Source: Candidatus Syntrophosphaera thermopropionivorans
GTDB taxonomy: Bacteria > Cloacimonadota > Cloacimonadia > Cloacimonadales > Cloacimonadaceae
Assembly: GCF_004353895.1 (NCBI RefSeq)
Contig: NZ_SMOG01000012.1
Span: forward strand, 1-40,846
Direction of reading: 5' to 3'
Length of the DNA: 40,846 bases
A program made the translations under genes and the position numbers. This document shows, piece after piece, positions 20,954 through 28,122 of the stretch. Within the stretch, counting starts at the first letter, position 1. Each line of letters starts with the position of its first letter. A model generated the notes under the pieces. That model had not been told where the DNA came from. It searched no databases and saw only the letters and a program-made list of their open reading frames with translations.

Positions 20954-21569
20954 TTTAATATGCCCCCTTCAAAAACGCAAGGGGGCTTTTTATTTTAGGG
21001 TAATAAGTTGCTGGTTTATTTTCGTCATCTCTATGCTACTTCTATCTGGATGTGCAGTAAAACCATATGTTCCGGTCCCAGGGGATTTCTATACCCAAGA
21101 AGCAGATTGGGCAATTATCAATACCGATAGCCTGAATATTTTTGTCCATCCTCAATCTTATTACGGCGTTGCCCAGAATACTGCCACCAGCTATTTTACT
21201 CTCTATGTGCGAGTGAAAAATAAATCTAAAAAGAATATCTCTTTAAATCGTTCCAGTTTTAGCATTTTGGCAGGAAATCAACAGTTTGATTATATCCCTC
21301 TGGAAATCATCTTAGGCAGCTTGCAGAATTATAGTCTGTTGCGTTATTACCAGGACCCTTTTGCTTCACCTATTCCAGCTAATTATGATAAATACTTACA
21401 AGATATTCAGCAACAATACCTTGAACTGGTTAATTCCTACTTCAGTTTTGGTGAACTACTTCCCGGTGGGAGTAAGGAAGGTTATCTTTTCTATGATAAA
21501 AAGATAGAACAATATAATAGTTTTGAATTAGATGTTTGGGGAACAAAGATAAAATTCGTTAGAAAATAG
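20928..21569 (+). CDS. Putative lipoprotein, unknown function
   Basis: 213 aa if ATG 20928 is used. A lipobox (MLLLSGC, Cys42) after a hydrophobic stretch [11 protein letters not shown] marks an outer- or inner-membrane lipoprotein. The mature part (about 170 aa) contains a beta-rich domain ([28 protein letters not shown], as in DUF4352-like or LEA-type folds) and a helical [20 protein letters not shown] segment. I cannot name the family. The start is uncertain. ATG 21033 leaves only six residues before the Cys, so it is too short. ATG 20928, preceded by AAGG and overlapping gyrA by 26 nt, gives a believable basic n-region (MKNFLKKN...QKRK) but puts the gyrA terminator inside the gene. A non-AUG start near 21003 is the other option. 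Confidence 0.6.
   Translation: MKNFLKKNDLICPLQKRKGAFYFRVISCWFIFVISMLLLSGCAVKPYVPVPGDFYTQEADWAIINTDSLNIFVHPQSYYGVAQNTATSYFTLYVRVKNKSKKNISLNRSSFSILAGNQQFDYIPLEIILGSLQNYSLLRYYQDPFASPIPANYDKYLQDIQQQYLELVNSYFSFGELLPGGSKEGYLFYDKKIEQYNSFELDVWGTKIKFVRK
20962..20991 (+). terminator. Intrinsic terminator after gyrA
   Basis: GCCCCCTT (20962-20969), a 9-nt loop, AAGGGGGC (20979-20986), then TTTTT. An eight-pair GC-rich stem plus U-tract makes this the clearest terminator in the window. If the next lipoprotein gene starts at 20928, the hairpin lies within that gene's signal-peptide coding region. Confidence 0.9.
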
Positions 21570-21792
21570 CAAATAAATCCTAAAATATCTCCCACCCGAG
21601 CTTACATTATCTTCTACCCAAATATCTAATAAACCGAGGGGTCATTCTCCTGCTTCTTTAATAAATTCGCATAAAATTTAATAAATTCGTAGCCTGTTTT
21701 GGACATATATTGCACTTATCTACTTCATTCATATAAACTTATAACATTTATGCCTCACCCTTATACCCCCCTTATCTGTCCCTTATCATTTT

Positions 21793-21825
21793 AGCTAAGA
21801 AAGAGCTAAGGGAGAGCTAAGATAG
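21793..21825. repeat. Three 11-bp direct repeats (AGCTAAGnnAG)
   Basis: AGCTAAGAAAG, AGCTAAGGGAG and AGCTAAGATAG follow each other head to tail, starting at 21793, 21804 and 21815. They sit just inside the left arm of the fold-back element. The 14-mer GCTAAGGGAGAGCT (21805-21818) is also present, inverted, at 3547-3560. Confidence 0.7.
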
Positions 21826-21854
21826 ACTTACTAATTACTTATATTTTAGTTAGT

Positions 21855-22130
21855 TAAACCTAAAGGGGGTAGTATATATACACAATTTGGGTTAAATATA
21901 ACATACTAAATGTTTTAGTTCATTATAATATACCTAAAGCTTTGGGTTATATAAATCAATCATATACTTAAAGTTTTTAGTATATATTATACTTAATATT
22001 TAGTTATATATTATACCTAAAGGTTTAGGTTATATTTAATATCTAAAGTTGTAGTTTATATTTAAGAAAGTTGTAGTTTATATTTAAGTAGTAGTAGATA
22101 ATAAAGATAATATGCCTAAATTAGTATAAC
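21855..22130. repeat. Array of ACYTAAAG/STTTAGGT dyads, period about 25 bp
   Basis: Imperfect palindromes of 14-16 bp recur: ACTAAATGTTTTAGT (21905-21919), ACCTAAAGCTTTGGGT (21932-21947), ACTTAAAGTTTTTAGT (21966-21981), ACTTAATATTTAGT (21991-22004), ACCTAAAGGTTTAGGT (22015-22030) and ATCTAAAGTTGTAGTT (22041-22056). Weaker members lie at 21857-21873 and 22113-22126. Centres are spaced about 27, 34, 24, 25 and 26 bp, with TATA-rich linkers. The flanks pair too (TATACC...GGTTATA). The array lies at the middle of the fold-back element. Confidence 0.7.
22045..22088. repeat. Perfect 22-bp tandem duplication
   Basis: Bases 22045-22066 (AAAGTTGTAGTTTATATTTAAG is the unit; only its ends AAAGTTG and TTTAAG need be matched) are repeated without change at 22067-22088. 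The identity suggests a recent slippage event at the right end of the dyad array. Confidence 0.85.
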
Positions 22131-22297
22131 AATTTTAGTTATGATAACATCAAAATACTATAAGATTAGCTGGGGGGTATAAGGGTATAGCATAATTTCT
22201 CTAACTACTTATATAATAATCTTATAACTATATATTATGTCCAAAACAGACTACGAATTTATTATTTTTTTTACGAATTTATTATGGTGGAACGAAA

Positions 22298-22343
22298 ATG
22301 GTGGAAGGAGGTCCTCCTCATAAAAGATGGTGGAAGGAGGTCC
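22298..22343. repeat. Two direct copies of ATGGTGGAAGGAGGTCC
   Basis: The 17-mer occurs at 22298-22314 and 22327-22343, 29 bp apart. A third, shorter ATGGTGG lies at 22284-22290, touching the end of the fold-back element. GGAGGTCCTCC inside the first copy is itself a palindrome. Its inverse, CCACCAT, recurs at 22627-22708. Confidence 0.75.
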
Positions 22344-22353
22344 CCCTCCTTTC

Positions 22354-22370
22354 AAGCTCCGCAGGAGTTT
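22354..22370. repeat. Hairpin module D, copy 1 (AAGCTCC-GCA-GGAGTTT)
   Basis: AAGCTCC and GGAGTTT pair around GCA (six Watson-Crick pairs plus one G-T). A perfect version lies at 22458-22474. Followed by TCTTT, so it could terminate transcription weakly. Confidence 0.6.
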
Positions 22371-22383
22371 TCTTTAAAAATAA

Positions 22384-22422
22384 ATAAAAGCCTTACGGCT
22401 TTGTGAGATGAGGACATCTCAC
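22384..22422. repeat. Double hairpin module A+B, copy 1
   Basis: Hairpin A (AAAGCC-TTAC-GGCTTT, 22387-22402) is directly abutted by hairpin B (GTGAGATG-AGGA-CATCTCAC, 22403-22422). The whole 39-bp unit is repeated exactly at 22541-22579. Confidence 0.85.
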
Positions 22423-22437
22423 ACCCCATAGCGAGGT

Positions 22438-22457
22438 CATAAACGTCCTCGTTTATG
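22438..22457. repeat. Hairpin module C (CATAAAC-GTCCTC-GTTTATG)
   Basis: A seven-pair perfect stem with loop GTCCTC, placed between modules B and D. The loop is the complement of the AGGAC in module B, so loop-loop or repeat-repeat pairing is possible. Confidence 0.65.
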
Positions 22458-22474
22458 AAGCTCCGCAGGAGCTT
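22458..22474. repeat. Hairpin module D, copy 2 (AAGCTCC-GCA-GGAGCTT)
   Basis: Perfect seven-pair stem with GCA loop, followed by TCTT. It starts one base after module C. Confidence 0.65.
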
Positions 22475-22540
22475 TCTTAATTGAAGGGAAAATTATACTT
22501 GTTCTTTATATGGTAATGATGAGAGCTTATATGTTTTTTT

Positions 22541-22579
22541 ATAAAAGCCTTACGGCTTTGTGAGATGAGGACATCTCAC
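22541..22579. repeat. Double hairpin module A+B, copy 2
   Basis: Identical over 39 bp to 22384-22422. It is preceded by a run of T (22534-22540) and followed by a C-rich tract. Confidence 0.85.
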
Positions 22580-22593
22580 CCCCCCCTCCTAAT

Positions 22594-22655
22594 AAGCCTG
22601 ACGGCTTGGCGAGACGGGGACGTCTCACCACCATTACTAGACGAGGACATTTCAC
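22594..22655. repeat. Diverged hairpin modules A3, B3 and B4
   Basis: A3 is AAGCCTGACGGCTT (22594-22607). B3 is GCGAGACG-GGGA-CGTCTCAC (22609-22628), where both stem strands have changed relative to B1 so that pairing is kept. B4 (AGACG-AGGA-CATTT, 22639-22652) is degenerate. Confidence 0.75.
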
Positions 22656-22708
22656 CACCATAATCACTCACCACCATTCTCACCATCTCACCACCATCTC
22701 CATAAGCT
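22624..22708. repeat. CACCACCAT short repeats
   Basis: TCACCACCAT recurs four times between about 22624 and 22701, with an extra TCACCAT, spaced irregularly by 17-28 bp. It is the complement of the ATGGTGG repeats at 22284-22333, so the two clusters flank the hairpin modules as inverted partners. Confidence 0.7.
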
Positions 22709-22782
22709 TCACAGAAATGATTAAATTTCCCCCCTTTTCCTCTTTCAGGAAGTTAATATTATCTAACTAATGAATAATCTAT

Positions 22783-23325
22783 TTATTTCTTAGCCAGTAA
22801 GTCCTTCAAATGAGCCACATAACTTTCAGCGCCGCCTTCTTTATAGCCAGTGCGTGCTATTTCTTTTCCTTCCGCATTAACTATAACAACAGTGGGATAG
22901 CCTTCAATCCCATATTTTTCTTGCAAAGCTTGGTTAGCTTTAACTTGTTCTGGAGGCAGTTCTTTACGCATAGGGAAATCAATCATTAAAAGAATCAAGT
23001 TTTCTTTTGCAAAGTTAATAAAGGCATCTTGAGAGAAGACTTCGTCACGCAAACGAAAACACCAGGGACACCAATCTGAACCAGTAAAATTAATGAGCAC
23101 AGGTTTACCAGATTCTTTAGATAAACGGAGAGCAAGATTATAATCGGTAAGCCAGGTTCCAGGTTCGTATTTGTCCATTGCTGTTTGAGCAGTTTTTAGA
23201 GAATCGGGAGCTTCTGCTTTCATTACCTCCTCCTGGTTTAATTGATCGGGATTGTTCTTAGTGCTGCAGCTTAAGAAAGAAATAGAGCATACGGCTATTA
23301 TAACGGGGATGATAATGTATTTCAT
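22783..23325 (-). CDS. Thioredoxin-like lipoprotein
   Basis: 180 aa. Signal and lipobox: MKYIIIPVIIAVCSISFLSC, lipidated Cys20. A thioredoxin fold of the Thioredoxin_7/DUF255-like type follows: WLTDYNLALRLSKESGKPVLINFTG, active site C86-P-W-C89, cis-Pro in GYPTVVIV and a closing GYKEGGAESYV. It should act outside the cytoplasm as a thiol-disulfide reductase or oxidase anchored by lipid. AGAGG lies 7 nt before the ATG, and ATGA overlaps the osmC-like stop. Last gene of the four-gene redox operon. Confidence 0.88.
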   Translation of the reverse strand: MKYIIIPVIIAVCSISFLSCSTKNNPDQLNQEEVMKAEAPDSLKTAQTAMDKYEPGTWLTDYNLALRLSKESGKPVLINFTGSDWCPWCFRLRDEVFSQDAFINFAKENLILLMIDFPMRKELPPEQVKANQALQEKYGIEGYPTVVIVNAEGKEIARTGYKEGGAESYVAHLKDLLAKK

Positions 23326-23750
23326 AGCTTAACCTCTATCCTATTGATAAAAACACGGCTAATGATTTCTGTTGCTTTTGAGAGCATAGCATAGACCGGG
23401 CAATAGTCAAATGATAGATTAACTGCTTGTGCTATTTTATCTTGAGGTAAATTATCACCGCCAAAATGGAAATTTAATCTAATTTGTTTGTAGACAGCTG
23501 GATGTTCAGACACGGGGTCCGCTTCAGCTTCAATAGAGAGATTATAATTTTCTATTTTCATTTTTTTCAGGAGATAGACTATTTCCATTCCGGCACAGCC
23601 ACTAAGAGCGGCAAGAAGCAAGGGTTTGGGACGAGGTCCCAAATCCTTTCCTCCGCCCTGAGCGTCAGTATCCATAATTATTTTATGGCCATTGACATTC
23701 GCCTCAAAAGCCATATCTCCCAACCAATGTGTGGAAGTGCTATGGGTCAT
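23322..23750 (-). CDS. OsmC family protein
   Basis: 142 aa, the size of OsmC/Ohr proteins. The two reactive cysteines are C52 (LSGCAGMEIVYLL) and C117 (FDYCPVYAML), with the DLGPRPKPLLLAALS lead-in usual for the YhfA-like branch of OsmC rather than Ohr. Such proteins reduce organic hydroperoxides or handle thiol compounds; which one cannot be decided here. It overlaps the MarR gene by ATGA and the lipoprotein gene by 4 nt. Confidence 0.9.
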   Translation of the reverse strand: MTHSTSTHWLGDMAFEANVNGHKIIMDTDAQGGGKDLGPRPKPLLLAALSGCAGMEIVYLLKKMKIENYNLSIEAEADPVSEHPAVYKQIRLNFHFGGDNLPQDKIAQAVNLSFDYCPVYAMLSKATEIISRVFINRIEVKL

Positions 23751-24205
23751 TCCATCTCCATTTTAGTATTCTTCAATACTTCTTCATACTTATCAATATA
23801 AACTTTTAAAGCACTGAAAATATCTTCCACCTCTTTTTCAGGAAGCATACTCATTATTTTTTTCTGGTGGTCAAGAACAGTCTGACGACTATTTTCGGCT
23901 AATTTTTTACCCTTATCAGTTATAATAGCATACCAGCAACGACGGTCCTCATCGGAAGGTTTACGGATAACTAAATTCTTATTTACCAAGTTGTCCATAA
24001 TCCTGGTTATACGGCTATGTGAGACATTAAGTTCCTTAGCCAGCTCATTCATATTAACCGGTTTTTGCACATTATAAAGATAATTTAGCAGCTGGCACTC
24101 CATTTTCCCTGCTTGCAGACAAGCTTTTTGCGCATAATCAATCTCGCTTAAAACGATTTGTAAACGAGTGATTAGATTGTGAAAATCCTCAGGCGTTACT
24201 TTCAT
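23747..24205 (-). CDS. MarR family transcriptional regulator
   Basis: 152 aa. Winged-helix MarR layout: ECQLLNYLYNVQKPVNMNELAKELNVS as helices before the recognition helix, HSRITRIMDNLVNKNLV as recognition helix, wing DEDRRCWYAIITDKGKKL, and flanking dimer helices. Cysteines lie at 29 and 37 in the N-terminal dimer region and one in the wing. OhrR-like sensors use an N-terminal Cys, so redox sensing is plausible but unproven. It is the second gene of the operon and probably represses it. Confidence 0.9.
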   Translation of the reverse strand: MKVTPEDFHNLITRLQIVLSEIDYAQKACLQAGKMECQLLNYLYNVQKPVNMNELAKELNVSHSRITRIMDNLVNKNLVIRKPSDEDRRCWYAIITDKGKKLAENSRQTVLDHQKKIMSMLPEKEVEDIFSALKVYIDKYEEVLKNTKMEME

Positions 24206-24458
24206 GATTGTTCTCCTTATTTTTTATATTGAGTAGCCGGTCAATTTTTTCCCGGTCAAAACCGACTACAACTTTATTATTTATCCAGAGTTGTGGTACT
24301 CCAGTGTGTCCAGATTTTCTTTCCATATCTTGCAAAGCTTTACTATTTGAACTAACATCAATATATTTAAACTTAAAACCATTACTGGTAAGATAATCTT
24401 TTGTTTTTTTACACCAGGGACAAGTTGGAGTGCCAAAAACAATTATATTATTTTTCAT
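24189..24458 (-). CDS. Glutaredoxin-like protein
   Basis: 89 aa. Small thioredoxin-fold protein with active site C13-P-W-C16 (TPTCPWCKKTKDYL), cis-Pro GVPQLWIN and the closing VVGFDREKIDRLL, close to the NrdH/YruB-type glutaredoxin-like proteins. Cytoplasmic (no signal). AAGAGG precedes the ATG by 10 nt. It overlaps the MarR gene by 17 nt and is the first gene of the minus operon. Confidence 0.9.
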   Translation of the reverse strand: MKNNIIVFGTPTCPWCKKTKDYLTSNGFKFKYIDVSSNSKALQDMERKSGHTGVPQLWINNKVVVGFDREKIDRLLNIKNKENNHESNA

Positions 24459-24587
24459 CTTTTATGAACCTCTTAAAGCAATAATAATGCAGTCCAGAAA
24501 AAAAGCAAGAAAATTTTCAAGGGCATATACATTTTTGTCAGATAAAGTATAAACTTGAAAACTATGAGTTAGAAGCAAGAAAAGACT

Positions 24588-24603
24588 TGTCATTTTTTTG
24601 ACA
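24588..24603. promoter_or_regulatory. TGTCA-N6-TGACA dyad, candidate operator
   Basis: A perfect inverted repeat with a six-T centre, in the space between the divergent redox operon and radA. A third TGTCA is at 24536-24540. The 16-bp size suits a MarR dimer site, but no binding data can be read here. It does not make a promoter for radA because no -10 lies at the correct distance. Confidence 0.3.
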
Positions 24604-24633
24604 GAAGAAAATATAGATAAAGAGGTAGAAAAG

Positions 24634-25977
24634 ATGGCAAGTCAATTTTTTTGCACTGATTGTGGATATGAAACAAATAAATGGAGTGGAAAGTGTCCTG
24701 CTTGTGGAAGTTGGGGCACAATTATAGAGAGTACGCGCATAACCGGAAAAAATCAATCAGGTAAAATTCCTGATTTACAACAAGCAAAACCGGAATGCAT
24801 CAAAGATATAAAAACCACAGAGATTTCTCGTTGGAAAACCGGAACAGCAGAATTTGATTTAGTTTTAGGTGGTGGAATAGTTCCTGGAATGGTTGTTTTA
24901 ATAGGTGGCGAACCTGGAGTAGGGAAATCTACTTTGATGTTACAGCTATCGGAATGGATGGGTAAACAAGGCAAAAAAGTGCTCTATGCCACTGGAGAAG
25001 AAAGTGCCGAACAGATACAATTACGCAGTACACGGTTAAATATTTCAAGTGAAAATATCTGGTTACTTTGCACCAATGATGCAGAACATATACTGAATGA
25101 AGTAGCAGAAAATCATTCTGACCTTCTTATCATTGATTCCATTCAATCAGTCAGTTTGCCCAATCTGGATTCTCTTCCTGGTACGGTTACTCAACTACGA
25201 GAAACCTGCAATCGGATTATAAGATGTGCAAAGACAATGCATCTACCGGTATTTTTAGTAGGGCATGTGACTAAAGAAGGGTTTGTTGCCGGTCCTAAAA
25301 TTATAGAACATATGGTAGATACAGTTTTATATTTTGAAGGAGAGCTCCAGGGTCAATATAAGATTTTAAGAGCAGTGAAAAATAGGTTTGGACCGACCAA
25401 TGAGATTGGTATATTTGAGATGAGCAATATAGGACTGGTAGAAGTTCCTGACCCCAATCAGATTTTTCTTTCCGAATCAGGAAAGCATAATGGTACAGCC
25501 ATAGGCTGCGTTATGGAAGGTTCTCGTTCCTTTATTGTAGAAGTTCAAGCTCTGGCAACTAATTCTAACTATGGGACACCGCAAAGAGTGGTATCTGGAT
25601 TGGAACAGAAAAAGCTGGCAATATTACTGGCAATTCTGGAGAAGAATTTAGCACTCTATCTTCGTGGCAGTGATGTATTTATCAATCTTGCAGGAGGAAT
25701 TCGTTCCACCGATCCTGGTTTAGACCTTGCCATTTTGTCTGCCATTATTTCCAGTTTAAAAGATAAGCCAGTGCCCGAAAGGTCTGTTTTTATTGGAGAA
25801 GTGGCATTAAATGGTGAAATTAGACCCGTGTCACAAATAGAACCTCGCATTAATGAAGCGCTAAAACTTGGCTATGAAAGAGTTATTATTTCAGGACATT
25901 CCAAAGTGCGTCAAAAAGCAAAAGTATTAAAGCTTTTCAATGTGCGAGAGCTATATGCGTTTCTGGACAAAACTTGA
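24634..25977 (+). CDS. radA: DNA repair protein RadA
   Basis: 447 aa from ATG 24634, chosen because AGAGG lies 8 nt before it; a TTG at 24598 gives 12 extra residues without support. Order of parts: C4 zinc finger (FCTDCGY...GKCPACGSWG), RecA-like ATPase with Walker A GEPGVGKST (92-100) and Walker B DLLIIDSIQS, the RadA signature KNRFG (249-253), and a C-terminal Lon-protease-like domain (GGIRSTDPGLDLAIL...FIGEVALNGEIRPV). RadA drives branch migration in recombination. It heads the long + operon after the divergent region. Confidence 0.95.
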   Translation: MASQFFCTDCGYETNKWSGKCPACGSWGTIIESTRITGKNQSGKIPDLQQAKPECIKDIKTTEISRWKTGTAEFDLVLGGGIVPGMVVLIGGEPGVGKSTLMLQLSEWMGKQGKKVLYATGEESAEQIQLRSTRLNISSENIWLLCTNDAEHILNEVAENHSDLLIIDSIQSVSLPNLDSLPGTVTQLRETCNRIIRCAKTMHLPVFLVGHVTKEGFVAGPKIIEHMVDTVLYFEGELQGQYKILRAVKNRFGPTNEIGIFEMSNIGLVEVPDPNQIFLSESGKHNGTAIGCVMEGSRSFIVEVQALATNSNYGTPQRVVSGLEQKKLAILLAILEKNLALYLRGSDVFINLAGGIRSTDPGLDLAILSAIISSLKDKPVPERSVFIGEVALNGEIRPVSQIEPRINEALKLGYERVIISGHSKVRQKAKVLKLFNVRELYAFLDKT

Positions 25978-26007
25978 CATTATAACCGATTATATAAATT
26001 TAAACTT

Positions 26008-28122
26008 ATGGAAACTAAATATATATTAATAGCTATAATTACTGCCCTTTGCATTATAGGACTATTTCAGCTGGTTAATGAAGGGGAAGGATATCCGGAA
26101 TATCATCTAAGCGTCGGTAAAATTGCAGATTTTGAATTAGTAGCTCCATTTGACTTTCAGATTTTAAAGAGTGATGAGCAATTGCAAGAAGAATATGCTC
26201 AAGCTTTAAGGAAAGCGGATAAACCCTACACTTTCAGCCCTGATATTGAGTTTGAAGCTTATCGCAATCTTGACCAATTATTTAATTATATCTGGGAAGC
26301 AAGAGAAAATCCTAATCCTGAATCGGTGATACTAAAAGCAAGAGAGGAAGGTTTTCAATTAGAAAATATCTATTCTTTGCTACACGCTAATGAAGATATG
26401 ATTAATTCTCTATATAACAGTGTAAGAAATATCTTAACTGAGCTTTATAAGGTGGGAATTTATCAAGGTATTACTGGAGATAGTGTTCTGGTGGTAACCC
26501 CAACTGGTAATAAAAAATTTCCCCGAACCAGATATTTTGAAGTGGAAGAAGCAAAAAGATTAATGAAATCCAGGATGGGTCCAATGGCTCAAAATCTCCT
26601 ACTGGAGAATAATCTTAATAAATTGGTTATGCCTAATCTGGTGGTGGATGCAGTTCAGTATGCTAAACTACAAGAAGAGATAAAAAAACAGATTAATCCT
26701 GTGGCAGGAATGGTGCTGCAGAATGAAATAATAATTAGGAAGAATCAACGCATTACGGAAGAAGATATAAACAAAATAAATTCTTTAGTCCGTGAATATA
26801 AAGCACGAGGCGAACGAAGAACCTCCTTAATGAAATGGCTAAGCTTTATGGGATTACTTATATATATCTTAGCCTGTCTCTTCGCATTCAATTTGTATTA
26901 TTGGCATACTCCCTATAGAGAAACCTACGGCAATAATGGCACTTACATTTTAAATCTGGGATTTGTTCTTTCCGTTTTAATGACAATTATTACCTGTAAA
27001 ATGCTAAATTTAAATGCAAGTCTCATACCGCTGGTAATGTTTAGTGTCACTGTGGCTATTATAATTGGTTTTGATTTTGCCATAATATATTCAATCTTTA
27101 GCATCTTAATGATTACTCCCTTTGCAAATTGGGATGCATTTAATCTGGCACTGCTATTAACTTCCATTTTATTGCTTTTATCCTTAATGAGAAATTTCAA
27201 GTCCCGTCATGATTTTCTTCGTATTGGAGTGTATTTCTTTTTAATCTTGAATATACTTTCTTATGCTCTGGGAATGGTCTCCTATTCTGGAAATGATCTT
27301 GGTGAAAAGTTTCAATCTCTACTGCAGAATACGGGCTATTCATTGATTTCTATCATTATTGCAATTTTAGGAGCTATGGGCTTAGTTCGTTATTTTGAAA
27401 GAAAACTTCATCGTGCTACGAAGCAGGTTCTTCTTGAATTGCAGGATTTTAATCACCCTCTTTTAAAAAGGCTCGCCACCAATGCTGCGGGAACTTATCA
27501 TCATAGCTTGATAGTGGGAAATCTTGCTGAACAAGCAGCTGCTGCCATAGGAGCTAATCCTCTTTTAGCAAGAGTTGGTAGCTATTATCACGATATTGGT
27601 AAATCTGTACATCCGGAATTATTTACAGAAAATAATGAAGATTCTTCTGAGTTCCATGATAAATATACTCCCGAAGAAAGTGCTGATATCATTAGAGACC
27701 ATATTAAAGAAGGAGTAGTTTTAGCCCAAAAATATCATCTTCCTCAACCTGTAATTGATATTATTAATCAACATCATGGGACCAGTTATATTCGGTTTTT
27801 CTTGGATGCTGCCCAACGAAAAGGTGAGGTCACAGATTTATCCGCTTTCCGTTATCCTGGACCTTTACCTCAAACCAAAGAAGCAGCTCTGGTGATGCTG
27901 GCAGATATAGTGGAATCTACCATAAAATCAAAAAAAGATGTCACTGAAGAAGAGATAGAAAAGATACTTGATGACACTATTCAAAGACTTATTAGAGAGG
28001 GACAATTCAATGAAGCTCCGATTACTCTGAAGGACCTGGCTAAAGCAAAAGAAGTTATGCTGCCCATCTTAGCTGGAATCTATCGGAAAAGGATTGAATA
28101 CCCAGAGGAGATTTCTCCTTGA
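26008..28122 (+). CDS. pgpH: Cyclic-di-AMP phosphodiesterase, PgpH type (7TM-HD)
   Basis: 704 aa. One N-terminal TM (residues 4-22), a large extracytoplasmic 7TMR-HDED domain (about 25-270), a bundle of TM helices from about 276 to 460, and a cytoplasmic HD domain with HHSLIVGNLAEQAA and YHDIGKSVHPELF (H528-D529). This is the PgpH layout, whose members hydrolyse c-di-AMP to pApA. It starts 30 nt after radA and overlaps ybeY by TTGA. The presence of this gene implies a c-di-AMP cyclase elsewhere. Confidence 0.92.
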   Translation: METKYILIAIITALCIIGLFQLVNEGEGYPEYHLSVGKIADFELVAPFDFQILKSDEQLQEEYAQALRKADKPYTFSPDIEFEAYRNLDQLFNYIWEARENPNPESVILKAREEGFQLENIYSLLHANEDMINSLYNSVRNILTELYKVGIYQGITGDSVLVVTPTGNKKFPRTRYFEVEEAKRLMKSRMGPMAQNLLLENNLNKLVMPNLVVDAVQYAKLQEEIKKQINPVAGMVLQNEIIIRKNQRITEEDINKINSLVREYKARGERRTSLMKWLSFMGLLIYILACLFAFNLYYWHTPYRETYGNNGTYILNLGFVLSVLMTIITCKMLNLNASLIPLVMFSVTVAIIIGFDFAIIYSIFSILMITPFANWDAFNLALLLTSILLLLSLMRNFKSRHDFLRIGVYFFLILNILSYALGMVSYSGNDLGEKFQSLLQNTGYSLISIIIAILGAMGLVRYFERKLHRATKQVLLELQDFNHPLLKRLATNAAGTYHHSLIVGNLAEQAAAAIGANPLLARVGSYYHDIGKSVHPELFTENNEDSSEFHDKYTPEESADIIRDHIKEGVVLAQKYHLPQPVIDIINQHHGTSYIRFFLDAAQRKGEVTDLSAFRYPGPLPQTKEAALVMLADIVESTIKSKKDVTEEEIEKILDDTIQRLIREGQFNEAPITLKDLAKAKEVMLPILAGIYRKRIEYPEEISP

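Larger units (their letters stand above)
21659..22284. repeat. 626-bp fold-back (MITE-like) element
   Basis: Two 49-bp outer arms (21659-21707 and 22236-22284) are inverted copies, matching at 44 of 49 positions by eye. Each arm contains two copies of TAATAAATTCG, and its inner half reads AATTCGTAG(C/T)CTGTTTTGG. Exactly 49 bp further in on both sides lies an exact 15-bp inverted pair, ACCCTTATACCCCCC (21757-21771) and its complement (22172-22186). The equal spacing means the whole 113-bp arms are homologous, with a diverged middle. No transposase or other reading frame is inside, and I see no convincing target-site duplication. The centre holds an array of dyads. Confidence 0.75.

Noticed and set aside
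21855-22130. Possible CRISPR array
   Set aside because: Units are 14-16-bp variable palindromes with short AT linkers; no identical 24-37-bp repeats, no unique spacers and no cas genes nearby.
21570-22782. Replication origin next to gyrA
   Set aside because: The AT-rich repeats invite this, but no TTATCCACA-type DnaA boxes were found and dnaA/dnaN are absent. GC-skew of the whole genome would decide.
24598-24620. TTGACA at 24598 as radA promoter
   Set aside because: No -10 at 16-18 bp, and transcription would begin inside or after the ribosome site; it is better seen as part of the TGTCA/TGACA dyad.
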